Assembly: GCF_005938745.2 (NCBI RefSeq)
Contig: NZ_VCBX02000001.1
Coordinates: 2,266,001 to 2,330,000 of the forward strand
DNA: 64,000 bases
Source of the DNA: Rhodococcus sp. KBS0724
Lineage (GTDB): Bacteria; Actinomycetota; Actinomycetes; Mycobacteriales; Mycobacteriaceae
Direction: 5' to 3'
The notes beneath the pieces were generated by a model. The model did no database searches, was not told the origin of the DNA, and saw only the letters and a program-made list of their open reading frames with translations. The translations under genes and the position numbers were made by a program. Of this stretch, positions 9,154-17,200 are shown piece after piece. Within the stretch, counting starts at the first letter, position 1. Each line of letters starts with the position of its first letter.

Positions 9154-10880
9154 CGCAAATCTCCTTCGTCTGCTCGCACTGCCCATTCGGCGAACCGCTC
9201 ACCTTCGTTGCGGTTCTTCGCGAACTGGCGTACGACGCGGTCGATGTAGTCACCCATCTCGAGGCTGGTGACCTTGTGCTGGCGCAGCTTGCGTCCGAAG
9301 GCGCTGTCGAATCCGAGGCTGCCTCCCAGGTGAACCTGGAAACCCTCCACTTGATTCCCGTCACCGTCGTCGACGAGCTGGCCCTTGAAGCCGATGTCCG
9401 CGACCTGCGAGCGGGCGCACGAGTTGGGGCAGCCGTTGATGTTGATGGTGATCGGCACGTCGAGCTGGCTGTTGATGTCGGCCAGACGCTCTTCGAGTTC
9501 CGGAACGAGAACCTGTGAGCGCTTGCGGGTCTCGGCAAACGAGAGCTTGCAGAACTCGATGCCGGAGCACGCCATGAGGTTTTTGCGCCAGTGCGACGGG
9601 CGCGCGGGCAGGCCCAGTGCGTCGAGGTCGGCGATGAGAGGCTCCAGGGTCTCGTCGGCAACGTCGAGGATGATGAGCTTCTGGTACGGGGTGAAGCGGA
9701 TCCGGTCGCTGCCGGCCTTCTCCGCCGCATCGGCGACCTGTCCCAGGATGTCGCCGGAGACGCGGCCGGCGATCGGTGCGAAACCGACTGCGTTGAGGCC
9801 GTTTCGGGTCTTCTGGATGCCGACGTGATCGATCGGGCGCGTGGGCTTCTCCGGTGCGGGACCGTCGATGAGCGGACGCTTGAGGTACTCGGTCTCGAGA
9901 ACCTCACGGAACTTCTCGATGCCCCAGTCCTTGATGAGGAACTTGAGCCTGGCCTTGGCGCGCAGACGACGGTAGCCGTAGTCGCGGAAGATCGAGACGA
10001 CACCTTCCCAGACGTCGGGAACCTCGTCGAGCGGAATCCAGGCGCCGACGCGCTGCGCGAGCATCGGGTTGGTGGAGAGGCCGCCGCCGACCCAGAGGTC
10101 GAGACCGGGACCGTGCTCGGGGTGGTTCACGCCGATGAAGGCGATGTCGTTGATCTCGTGAACGACATCCTGCTGACCGGAGATGGCGGTCTTGAACTTG
10201 CGCGGCAGGTTGGAGTACTTGGGGTCACCGATGTAGCGGCGCACGATCTCGTCGATCGCGGGAGTGGGATCGAGGACCTCGTCGAGTGATTCGCCGGCCA
10301 GGGGTGAACCGAGGACAACGCGGGGGCAGTCACCGCACGCTTCGGTGGTCTTGAGTCCGACGGCTTCGAGACGCTTCCAGATCTCCGGGACGTTCTCGAC
10401 CTCGATCCAGTGGAACTGCACGTTCTCACGGTCGGACAGGTCGGCGGTGTTCCGGCCGAACTCCTTCGAGATACCGGAGATGGTGCGCAGCTGTTCGACG
10501 TTGAGCGCGCCGGCGTCGCAGCGCACTCGCATCATGAAGTACTTGGCCTCGAGGAGGTCGAGGTTCTCGTCGCCGGTGAAGGTGCCGTCGTATCCCTCTT
10601 CGCGCTGGGTGTAGAGACCCCACCAACGGAACCGGCCACGCAGGTCGCTCTTGTCGATGCTGTCGAAACCCTGCTTCGAGTAGATGTTCTCGATGCGCGC
10701 TCGCACGTTGAGCGGGTTGTCGTCCTTCTTGGCCTGCTCGTTGGCGTTGAGCGGCTCGCGGTATCCGAGGGCCCACTGACCTTCGGCGCGCTGCTTCGTG
10801 GGGCGAGCAGCGCGAGCAGGCCGTGCCGCGGCGGGCGCTGCCGACTCGGCAGTCTGGGCGGCGTCGGTTGTCGACGTCAT
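9150..10880 (-). CDS. sirA: Ferredoxin-type sulfite reductase SirA
   Basis: Six-electron reduction of sulfite to sulfide using siroheme and a 4Fe-4S cluster. The 576-residue protein has two nitrite/sulfite reductase half-domains; the cluster/siroheme cysteines are in 'CSGIEFCKLSF' and 'NGCPNSCARSQ' in the C-terminal half. The conserved 'ACGDCPRVV' of the N-terminal half is also present. The first ~30 residues are an Ala/Pro-rich extension. The ATG at 10880 is preceded by AGGAG with seven-base spacing. The family was long annotated nirA, but linkage to cysH, cysDN and a siroheme chelatase supports sulfite as substrate. A polycysteine leader gene precedes it. Confidence 0.94.
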   Translation of the reverse strand: MTSTTDAAQTAESAAPAAARPARAARPTKQRAEGQWALGYREPLNANEQAKKDDNPLNVRARIENIYSKQGFDSIDKSDLRGRFRWWGLYTQREEGYDGTFTGDENLDLLEAKYFMMRVRCDAGALNVEQLRTISGISKEFGRNTADLSDRENVQFHWIEVENVPEIWKRLEAVGLKTTEACGDCPRVVLGSPLAGESLDEVLDPTPAIDEIVRRYIGDPKYSNLPRKFKTAISGQQDVVHEINDIAFIGVNHPEHGPGLDLWVGGGLSTNPMLAQRVGAWIPLDEVPDVWEGVVSIFRDYGYRRLRAKARLKFLIKDWGIEKFREVLETEYLKRPLIDGPAPEKPTRPIDHVGIQKTRNGLNAVGFAPIAGRVSGDILGQVADAAEKAGSDRIRFTPYQKLIILDVADETLEPLIADLDALGLPARPSHWRKNLMACSGIEFCKLSFAETRKRSQVLVPELEERLADINSQLDVPITININGCPNSCARSQVADIGFKGQLVDDGDGNQVEGFQVHLGGSLGFDSAFGRKLRQHKVTSLEMGDYIDRVVRQFAKNRNEGERFAEWAVRADEGDLR

Positions 10881-11111
10881 CGATGAACTCCTGGATCTTC
10901 GGCGGTGTTGATCAGGCGCGAGGCACACAAACGCTGCAGCGTTGTGACTCTGTCCGATCGGGGTGCACCGGACCGTGTCGAGTGAGGGGGCTGTCCTCGG
11001 GCTCGAAAGGCTTGCGGCCGGCAGATGTGCTCACCAAGCAGGCAGCGAAAACGCTGAAGGCTGGGGAAACAGGTGGAGATGAGCGGGGAAGGCTGGTTGA
11101 TCAGATGAAGA
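10881..11111 (-). promoter_or_regulatory. Long 5' leader between the polycysteine ORF and sirA
   Basis: These 231 bases separate the leader-peptide stop from the sirA start. No convincing longer gene is present. On the minus strand the segment can form local hairpins, for example CAGCG/CGCTG around 11042-11055, and carries two CTGATCAAC copies, one just after the leader stop and one just before the sirA ribosome site. I infer that this region carries the structure through which leader translation controls sirA; the exact pairing was not computed. Confidence 0.5.
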
Positions 11112-11204
11112 TCAACAGCAACAACAATGCAGACACGTGGAACTGCACACGCGCTTGAAGTCGACGTGGCGACGCGCCACAAGTCGTACTCCGAGTCCGG
11201 TCAT
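11112..11204 (-). CDS. Cys-rich leader peptide ending in four Cys codons, upstream of sirA
   Basis: A 30-residue ORF read toward sirA. It contains the actinobacterial leader-peptide motif 'LVARRHVDFKRV' and ends 'CSSTCLHCCCC' before TGA, i.e. six Cys in the last eleven residues. Mycobacteria have Cys-rich leaderless ORFs of this type (Ms4527A family) upstream of sirA, where ribosome behaviour at Cys codons adjusts operon expression to cysteine supply; the same role here is inference. Start: the ATG at 11204 has CACAAT seven bases upstream, a leaderless arrangement. Alternatives are the ATG at 11213 and a GTG at 11180 that has GGAG eight bases upstream. The Cys tail is the same for all three. 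Confidence 0.85.
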   Translation of the reverse strand: MTGLGVRLVARRHVDFKRVCSSTCLHCCCC

Positions 11205-11217
11205 GCGGACCATTGTG
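11205..11217 (-). promoter_or_regulatory. Probable -10 element of the sirA operon, leaderless start
   Basis: On the minus strand CACAAT (11217-11212) is followed by seven bases and the ATG of the leader peptide. A -10 at this distance would put the transcript start at the A of the ATG. The same CACAAT-7-start layout occurs before the GTG at 54521. No convincing -35 is visible. Confidence 0.45.
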
Positions 11218-11351
11218 CCACGTCAACTCGATAATTCCGACTCGGGGACCTATTTCCACGAAATTTGGGGGAAATAGCGTGCTCAGGGGACTTGGTAGGC
11301 GGACCTGGTCGACGAATAGGTGGGCGCGCGCGATGCTGGGAGACTGGTGGA

Positions 11352-12554
11352 GTGAATGCCACCGCTACAACCCCCTTCGTGTTGCCCGCTGCGTCGATCG
11401 AGGGCGTCGGGACGCGGCCGTTCGGAATTTACGTTCACGTCCCGTTCTGCGCGACGCGGTGTGGCTACTGCGACTTCAACACGTACACGGCAGGCGAGTT
11501 GGGAACCTCGGCGTCGCCACAGTCCTGGTTGGAAGGGCTCAAACGCGAACTCGACCTCGCGGCAGCGATGACGGGGGCTCCGGCAGCGGAGACGGTGTTC
11601 GTCGGCGGCGGCACCCCGTCGCTTCTGGGCGGCGACGGCTTGTCTGAGGTGCTCGGGGCGGTACGCAGCAGTTTCGGCTTGGCGGCCGGTGCGGAGGTGA
11701 CGACGGAATCGAATCCCGAATCGACATCGCCGGAGTTCTTCGACGCTCTGCGGAGCGCGGGTTTCACGCGAATATCTCTCGGCATGCAGTCGGCGGCCCA
11801 GCATGTGCTCAAGATCCTGGATCGCACCCACACGCCGGGTAGGGCAGTGGCGGCCGCCAAAGAGGCTCGCGCCGCAGGGTTCGCGCACGTCAATCTCGAC
11901 TTGATCTACGGAACGCCGGGGGAGCGGGACGAGGATCTCGACGCGTCTCTCGATGCGGTGCTCTCGGCCGGCGTCGACCACGTTTCGGCGTACGCGCTCA
12001 TCGTCGAGGACGGTACCGCGATGGCGCGCAAGGTCCGTCGTGGTGAATTACCCGCTCCCGACGACGATGTCTTGGCGTCGCGATACGAACGGATCGACGC
12101 GCGCCTGTCCGCGGCGGGCTTGAACTGGTACGAGGTCTCCAACTGGGCCAAGGCGGAAACGGCGGAGTCGGGGGACACGCGTTGCCGTCACAACCTCGGT
12201 TACTGGGACGGCGGCGACTGGTGGGGTGCGGGTCCCGGTGCACATAGCCATGTCGGCGGAGTGCGGTGGTGGAACGTCAAGCATCCGGCGCGCTATGCGG
12301 AGCAGCTCGCTCAGGGTGAGCTGCCCGTCGGTGGCAGTGAGGAACTGTCCGCCGACGATATTCACATGGAGCGGGTGATGCTGACCGCGAGGTTGCGTAC
12401 CGGACTACCGTTGGCGGAATTAACTGTGTCCGAACGCAATTCGGCCGATCAGGTTGTTGCCGACGGTTTGGCGATCGTCGATGACGATCATCTGATCCTG
12501 ACCGATCGTGGTCGGCTGCTCGCCGACGCTGTCATCCGCACGGTACTGACCTGA
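11352..12554 (+). CDS. hemW: Radical SAM heme chaperone HemW
   Basis: Radical SAM protein that binds heme and is thought to deliver it to client proteins. Near residue 30 it has 'YVHVPFCATRCGYCDFNTY', the C-x3-C-x2-C cluster motif. The fourth Cys found in true coproporphyrinogen oxidase HemN (CxxxCxxCxC) is replaced by Phe, so HemW rather than HemN is the call. 'GGGTPSLL' and 'NPES' SAM-binding motifs follow. Start: GTG at 11352, with GGGAG nine bases upstream; the open frame extends further but the extension is unlike the family. 400 residues is normal. Lies divergent from the sirA operon, convergent with the RCC1-repeat gene. Confidence 0.92.
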   Translation: MNATATTPFVLPAASIEGVGTRPFGIYVHVPFCATRCGYCDFNTYTAGELGTSASPQSWLEGLKRELDLAAAMTGAPAAETVFVGGGTPSLLGGDGLSEVLGAVRSSFGLAAGAEVTTESNPESTSPEFFDALRSAGFTRISLGMQSAAQHVLKILDRTHTPGRAVAAAKEARAAGFAHVNLDLIYGTPGERDEDLDASLDAVLSAGVDHVSAYALIVEDGTAMARKVRRGELPAPDDDVLASRYERIDARLSAAGLNWYEVSNWAKAETAESGDTRCRHNLGYWDGGDWWGAGPGAHSHVGGVRWWNVKHPARYAEQLAQGELPVGGSEELSADDIHMERVMLTARLRTGLPLAELTVSERNSADQVVADGLAIVDDDHLILTDRGRLLADAVIRTVLT

Positions 12555-12558
12555 GCGG

Positions 12559-13458
12559 CTACTTCGGGTAGATGTTCGTCACCTGTGTGACGTTGTCGTC
12601 TCCCCAGGAAATGATGGTGCCGTCGGCTTTCAGGGCTGATGAATGGTTCGCGCCGGCCTTGATGGCGGTGAAGCCGCTACCCCTGGGCGTATTCGTGACC
12701 TGTCTGTTGTTGTCCCAGCCCCACGAAGTAATGGTGCCGTCGGCTTTCAGGGCGACCGAGTGGTGGGCTCCGGCGGCGACGGCGGTGAAGCCGCTGCCCT
12801 GAGGAGAGTTGGTGACTACCCGGTGGCTGTCGCCTCCCCAGGAAATGACGGTGCCGTCGGCTTTCAGCGCCACCGAGTGATAGTTGCCCGCTGCGATGGC
12901 GGTGAATCCGTTTCCGGCTGGGGTGTTCGTGACCTGGTTGAAGCCGTCGTCTCCCCAGGAGGTGATGGTGCCGTCGGCTTTCAGGGCCACCGAATGGCTG
13001 TCGCCGGCGGCGATGGCGGTGAAGTCGCTGCCGGTGGGCGTGTTCGTGACCTGGTGGTAGGTGTCCCAGCCCCAGGAGGTGATGGTGCCGTCGGCTTTCA
13101 GCGCCGCCGAATGGTAGGTGCCGGTGGCGATAGCGGTGAAGCCACTACCGGTGGGAGTGTTCGCGACCAGCTTGGAGCCGTCGTTTCCCCACGACGTGAT
13201 GGTGCCGTCGGATTTCAGCGCCAGCGAATGGCTGCCGCCTTCGGCGTAGGCGGTGAAGCCACTACCCTGCGGGGTCTTCGCGACCAGCGCGGAACCGTCC
13301 CATCCCCAGTACGTCGCGTTTCCGAGTGGTTCGACCGGCACGTCATCCGGTCTGGCCGCAGCGATCGCCACAGCAGCGAGAGTGAGCACACCTCCAGTCA
13401 CTACGACGGCGAGACCCTGGAAACGACTGCCGGGGCGTAGTCGGCGCCGGTGAACCAT
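12559..13458 (-). CDS. Secreted RCC1-like repeat protein
   Basis: 299-residue protein with a basic N-terminus and a hydrophobic segment (residues 14-35) that looks like a signal peptide or anchor. The rest is six near-identical 39-residue repeats of the form 'T-P-x-G-S-G-F-T-A-I-x-A-G-x-x-H-S-x-A-L-K-A-D-G-T-I-x-S-W-G', preceded by a partial repeat. The H-S-x-A-L...D-G-x-x-x-S-W-G pattern is the RCC1/BLIP-II beta-propeller blade. The DNA repeat period is 117 bp and copies are very similar, so unit number may vary. Start ATG at 13458 with GAGG seven bases upstream. Function unknown; propellers of this type bind proteins or carbohydrates. Confidence 0.82.
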   Translation of the reverse strand: MVHRRRLRPGSRFQGLAVVVTGGVLTLAAVAIAAARPDDVPVEPLGNATYWGWDGSALVAKTPQGSGFTAYAEGGSHSLALKSDGTITSWGNDGSKLVANTPTGSGFTAIATGTYHSAALKADGTITSWGWDTYHQVTNTPTGSDFTAIAAGDSHSVALKADGTITSWGDDGFNQVTNTPAGNGFTAIAAGNYHSVALKADGTVISWGGDSHRVVTNSPQGSGFTAVAAGAHHSVALKADGTITSWGWDNNRQVTNTPRGSGFTAIKAGANHSSALKADGTIISWGDDNVTQVTNIYPK

Positions 13459-13632
13459 GGCAGTGCCTCTCTGCGGCAAAATTCCGCACAGGGGCGGTGC
13501 GGCACCGACGGTAACCACTGAGCAAAGATAACGGACAGTTCGGTCAAAAGCACGCATTATTTCTGGCCATTTTTGTCCAGTGCGTATATCTGGACGAAAC
13601 TGGCCGTTCAGATGTGGTTGCGGGGTGCTCGA

Positions 13633-14325
13633 TTATTGGGCGATGCCGAACAGCAGTGCGTCGATTCCGGCCTCGAATGCCGTGTTGTTGTCGATCGATT
13701 CCGTTGCGGAGGAGTTGATATCGGCGCTTGCATAGAGCGCAACCAGATGTGGATAGTCGCCATGAGTGAGTAGTGCACTGATGTGTTCGGCTCCGCTGTC
13801 GGCCGAGGAACCCGCGGACAGGCCGGCGGCTTCCTGCGCTGCGAAGCTGGTCACCCATCCCGTGAGCAATGCAATTCCGGTCATCGTCGCTGTGGCACTC
13901 AACCCGGTCGGTGACAGCGCGCCCGCCATCTGGTCGAGGTATCGCATCGACTGTGGGCCGAGGCTGGTCGGCTGGATCTGACTCAGCCAGGGGTGCCGGT
14001 GGTGAATACCGCGTGACTGCACGGTGATTGCGAGGATGTCGGTGCGGACGTCTCCGGTCAAAGCCGGGTAGTCGTATTCGGCGCCGACGGAGTCGGCCAT
14101 GAGCGCCATCAGGTCGTCCTTGCCGTTGACATACCGGTACAGCGACGCTGCGGCCGTCCCGAGATCCTGCGCGACAAGGCGCATCGACACCGCGCGGAGT
14201 CCCTGGGCGTCGGCGATTCGGACACAGGCATCGGCAAGTTGTTCCAGCGTGTAGGCGGGGCGGGGTCCTCGTTTGGTGTCCTCGCCTCGCAGCCACAGCG
14301 AGGCCGGTGGTCCGGCGTTGGTCAT
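13633..14325 (-). CDS. TetR-family repressor divergent from DrrAB-like efflux genes
   Basis: N-terminal helix-turn-helix of the TetR class around residues 20-65 ('TLEQLADACVRIADAQG...AASLYRYVNGKDDLMALM') and a ligand domain with the TetR C-terminal pattern of antibiotic-efflux regulators. It is transcribed away from the ABC transporter at 14420-16173, and two palindromes lie between them, so it probably represses both. Start: ATG at 14325 or the ATG four codons earlier (14337); neither has a strong ribosome site. The inducer cannot be read from sequence. Confidence 0.88.
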   Translation of the reverse strand: MTNAGPPASLWLRGEDTKRGPRPAYTLEQLADACVRIADAQGLRAVSMRLVAQDLGTAAASLYRYVNGKDDLMALMADSVGAEYDYPALTGDVRTDILAITVQSRGIHHRHPWLSQIQPTSLGPQSMRYLDQMAGALSPTGLSATATMTGIALLTGWVTSFAAQEAAGLSAGSSADSGAEHISALLTHGDYPHLVALYASADINSSATESIDNNTAFEAGIDALLFGIAQ

Positions 14326-14353
14326 AACACCAAGCATGCCCCACTTCAGCAGT

Positions 14354-14370
14354 TGCGAACACTGTTCGCA
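14354..14370. promoter_or_regulatory. TetR operator 1 (perfect palindrome)
   Basis: TGCGAACACTGTTCGCA is a perfect inverted repeat around a central C. It sits 30 bp upstream of the TetR start and 34 bp (centre to centre) from a second copy; both lie between the divergent TetR and ABC genes. Confidence 0.78.
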
Positions 14371-14387
14371 GTTGTCTATTCTTTTAT

Positions 14388-14404
14388 TGCGAACACTGTT
14401 CCCA
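14388..14404. promoter_or_regulatory. TetR operator 2 (one mismatch)
   Basis: TGCGAACACTGTTCCCA repeats operator 1 with one changed base. It ends 15 bp before the GTG of the ABC ATPase gene, just upstream of its AGGAGG, so bound repressor would block transcription initiation or passage there. Confidence 0.75.
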
Positions 14405-14419
14405 ATTTAGGAGGTTGAC

Positions 14420-15367
14420 GTGCCGGCTATCGAAGCGGAATCGCTCACCAGGCGTTACGGAAAACGCACGGTGGTCGACGGTGTGGATCTGAGCGTTCCG
14501 GCAGGGAGTGTTCACGCACTGCTCGGGCCGAACGGGTCCGGCAAGACAACGATCGTGCGGATGCTTGCAACGCTGTTGCGGCCGAGTGCGGGTAGTGCTC
14601 GCATTCTCGGATTCGACACCGTCCGCGATGCCGTGCAGGTGAAGAAGAACATCGGGTTGGTTGGACAGTTTCATGCCGTCGACCCCCGTCTGACCGGCGC
14701 GGAAAACCTCACCATGTTTGCCCGGCTCAATGGATATGCGCCCAAGGCTGCCCGTCGGCACGCGGGGGAACTACTCGAAAGATTTGATCTCGTGGATGCC
14801 GCCGACCAGCAGGTGCAGACGTATTCCGGCGGCATGCGAAGGCGGCTCGACATCGTAGCGGGAATGGTGGTGCGCCCGGCAGTTCTGTTTCTCGACGAGC
14901 CGACGACGGGTCTCGATCCGAGAAGCCGGCACGAAATCTACGACTACGTACGGAGTTTCGTGAATGACGGCACGACCGTCGTCTTGACAACTCAATACCT
15001 CGACGAGGCCGACAAGTTGGCGGACGCCGTCACCATCATCGACGAGGGACGGGTGGTCGCTGCCGGAACGCCGGACGAGATCGTCGAGGTAGCCGGCACG
15101 GGACTCGACGTGGTGATCGTCGACGAGCAGCGATGCGCTGACGTCACCGGGATTGTCGGGCGATTCGGCGGCCGGCCAGGCGCTTCCGACGAATCGGCGA
15201 CGGAACTGTCCTTTGCCTTCGACGGGCAGTCGATCGCACTGCTGCCGATACTGCGAGCGCTCGACGACGCGGGAATTGCCGTACAGGACATCGGGCGTCG
15301 CCGGGCAACACTGGACGACGCCTTCCTGGCCCTCACCGGCCACACCAGCGAGAGGATTTCCGCATGA
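14420..15367 (+). CDS. DrrA-like multidrug ABC transporter ATPase
   Basis: ATP-binding subunit of an ABC-2 exporter of the daunorubicin-resistance (DrrA) type. Walker A 'GPNGSGKTT', signature 'YSGGMRRRLDIV', Walker B 'VLFLDEPTTGLDPRSR' and the DrrA-type C-terminal region are all present in 315 residues. The GTG start has AGGAGG five bases upstream. The stop overlaps the permease ATG (ATGA). Regulation by the divergent TetR through two operators is likely. The drug exported is unknown. Confidence 0.93.
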   Translation: MPAIEAESLTRRYGKRTVVDGVDLSVPAGSVHALLGPNGSGKTTIVRMLATLLRPSAGSARILGFDTVRDAVQVKKNIGLVGQFHAVDPRLTGAENLTMFARLNGYAPKAARRHAGELLERFDLVDAADQQVQTYSGGMRRRLDIVAGMVVRPAVLFLDEPTTGLDPRSRHEIYDYVRSFVNDGTTVVLTTQYLDEADKLADAVTIIDEGRVVAAGTPDEIVEVAGTGLDVVIVDEQRCADVTGIVGRFGGRPGASDESATELSFAFDGQSIALLPILRALDDAGIAVQDIGRRRATLDDAFLALTGHTSERISA

Positions 15368-16173
15368 CCACACCCACCCGAACTGTCGTCTCGGCGTTCA
15401 CCGGCACCCGAATCCTGTTTCTGCGGATCGTTGCAGTGTATCGCCATGCGCCCGCACTGGTAGCGGTGACTCTTGCTGCGCCCCTTGGCATGATGCTGCT
15501 GTTCGGCTTCGTGTTCGGTGGCGCGCTGTCCGGCGGTGCCGACGGGGCCGCGTATCGGTCGTATCTCACTCCGGGAGTGCTTGTTCTGGTGGCGGCGATG
15601 GGCTTGGTGGTCACCGCCTCGACAGTGAACGCGGACCTGCACAGTGGCCTGACCGACCGACTACGCGCCTTGCCCATCGGGCCCGTTGCCATGCCGGCGG
15701 GTCTGGCGCTGGCGGAAACCGTCACCGGCGTACTGGCTTTGGCGGCCATGGCGGGAGTCGGGTATCTGTCGGGATGGCGGATCGATGCGTCGGCCACGGA
15801 CGTGGCGCTTGCGATACTGCTGCTCGTGGCATTTCGATGGGCACTGGCGTGGCTCGGGATCGTGCTCGGCAGCGCAATCCGGGACGAGCAGATGCTTCAG
15901 CAGCTCGCCCCGCTGATCTTCGGAACAATCATGCTCTCGAACGTTTTTGTCCCGACGGAGACAATGCCGAGTGTTGTTGCGACGGTGGCCGAGTGGAATC
16001 CCGTCAGCGCGGTGGTGGCGGCGTTGCGTGAGCTGTTCGGTTCGGATACCGGTGTTGCACCCGATGCATCCTGGCCCATGCAGCATCCCGTCGCAGCAGC
16101 GTTCGGTTGGACTGCCGTACTACTTGCGGTCGCGGTTCCGATCGCGGTGCGGCGCTACTCCTCATCGCAGTAG
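15364..16173 (+). CDS. DrrB-like ABC-2 transporter permease
   Basis: Six-span membrane permease, 269 residues, of the ABC-2 family. The ABC-2 family features 'LTPGVLVLVAAMGLV' and 'APLIFGTIMLSNVFVPTETMPSVV...WNPVSAVVAALRELF' are present. It is translationally coupled to the ATPase gene and forms a two-gene export unit with it. Confidence 0.92.
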   Translation: MTTPTRTVVSAFTGTRILFLRIVAVYRHAPALVAVTLAAPLGMMLLFGFVFGGALSGGADGAAYRSYLTPGVLVLVAAMGLVVTASTVNADLHSGLTDRLRALPIGPVAMPAGLALAETVTGVLALAAMAGVGYLSGWRIDASATDVALAILLLVAFRWALAWLGIVLGSAIRDEQMLQQLAPLIFGTIMLSNVFVPTETMPSVVATVAEWNPVSAVVAALRELFGSDTGVAPDASWPMQHPVAAAFGWTAVLLAVAVPIAVRRYSSSQ

Positions 16174-16203
16174 CCGCACTGCCCGCGTGACCGCACTGCG
16201 GCG

Positions 16204-16209
16204 TAACCT
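16204..16209 (+). promoter_or_regulatory. -10 element for a leaderless gene
   Basis: TAACCT matches the actinobacterial TANNNT -10 and is followed by seven bases and the GTG at 16217, so the transcript would begin at the start codon. Confidence 0.5.
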
Positions 16210-16216
16210 CAGCTGC

Positions 16217-16852
16217 GTGGCCCTCATACACAGCGCGACACTGAATCCGTCGAAGATCGACCTGCTCAGGGCGTGGGTGCCTGAGCAACCGTGGACCGGA
16301 TCCGCCGATACGTCGAGCCTCGATCACATCGACGCCTACCGCTTCGATGATCCGGACGGCGAGGTCGGGATCGAGACCCATCTGCTCCGCACGGCGGACG
16401 GCTCGGTTCTCCAGGTTCCGCTCACGTACCGAGGCGCTCCACTCGCCGGAGCGGAAGCCTTCCTGATCTCCACCATGGACCATTCCGTCCTGGGGGAGCG
16501 GTGGGTCTACGACGCGTGCTGCGATCCCGCGTATGTCCTCGCACTGGCAACGACCATCCGCACCGGGGGAACGGAAGCGGCACTGGAGTTCGCGAATCCC
16601 GGCAGCGCCAAGGAGGTCACAATGCACGTGGTGGGCAGCGGGTCCGGCGAGGTTCCGGCGATCGATGCGGTGATGCGCTCGACGGTGACGTGCTCGACAG
16701 TGGGTTCGGAAACCACGATCACGTCCGGTCCGTTGGAGTTGACGGTGGTCAGAGTGGTCGACGCCGCAGCCGAATTCGGCGGTCTCACCCTGACCGGTAC
16801 GTGGCCCGGCCAGGCTGATCCCGCGTTGCTTGCATCGCTGCAGATCGGTTAG
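16217..16852 (+). CDS. Maltokinase N-terminal cap-like domain protein
   Basis: 211-residue protein whose opening 'ALIHSATLNPSKIDLLRAWVPEQPW' matches the N-terminal cap domain of actinobacterial maltokinases (Pep2/Mak), but the kinase domain is absent. Free-standing cap proteins (CG0192-like) are known in Rhodococcus relatives; their function is not established. A GTG 30 bases upstream could also start it, but a TANNNT -10 seven bases before 16217 favours this one. Its stop overlaps the convergent small gene by four bases. Confidence 0.72.
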   Translation: MALIHSATLNPSKIDLLRAWVPEQPWTGSADTSSLDHIDAYRFDDPDGEVGIETHLLRTADGSVLQVPLTYRGAPLAGAEAFLISTMDHSVLGERWVYDACCDPAYVLALATTIRTGGTEAALEFANPGSAKEVTMHVVGSGSGEVPAIDAVMRSTVTCSTVGSETTITSGPLELTVVRVVDAAAEFGGLTLTGTWPGQADPALLASLQIG

Positions 16853-17172
16853 TGCGAACCTTCGATGATTCCGGGCATCGCGTCGTAATCGAAGACCCGA
16901 GCATGGAGAACCACACGATTTCGCAGCGCTGAACGCACTGCCCGGTGCAGGCCGTCTTCGAGATACAGGGTGCCCTTCCACTGGACGGCGTGCGGAAAGA
17001 GATCGCCGTAGAACGTGGAGTCCTCCGACAGCAGGCGGTCGAGTTCGAGGACCTTGGTGGTGGTCACGATCTCGTCGAGCCGGACCTGACGCGGCGGAAA
17101 TTTGGACCAGTCACGAAGGGACAGTCCGTGGTCGGGATACGGCTTGCCGTCCATAACGCCCTTGAAAATCAT
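16849..17172 (-). CDS. Small conserved protein, Rv2375-like, with a ParB-like motif
   Basis: 107-residue protein placed divergently next to hrcA, as Rv2375 is in M. tuberculosis; order and size suggest orthology. It has 'LDEIVTTTKVLELDRLLSEDSTFYGDLFPHAVQWKGTLY' and then 'LEDGLHRAVRSALR', which resembles the D-G-x-H-R motif of ParB/sulfiredoxin-fold proteins. I do not know its function. The promoter must share the short gap with the hrcA operator. Confidence 0.75.
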   Translation of the reverse strand: MIFKGVMDGKPYPDHGLSLRDWSKFPPRQVRLDEIVTTTKVLELDRLLSEDSTFYGDLFPHAVQWKGTLYLEDGLHRAVRSALRNRVVLHARVFDYDAMPGIIEGSH

Positions 17173-17200
17173 GACTCCACAGTAAGGGCAACACCCGAGA

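Noticed and set aside
10877..11182. A longer (about 100-codon) minus-strand frame upstream of sirA
   Set aside because: It is the wrong frame relative to the Cys-rich leader, has Arg/Ser/Pro-rich shadow-like composition, and overlaps the sirA start; the leader frame explains the region better.
14354..14370. CGAAC-ACT-GTTCG inside the TetR operator as a LexA box
   Set aside because: The spacer between CGAAC and GTTCG is three bases, not four; it repeats with the same geometry nearby and sits next to a TetR gene.
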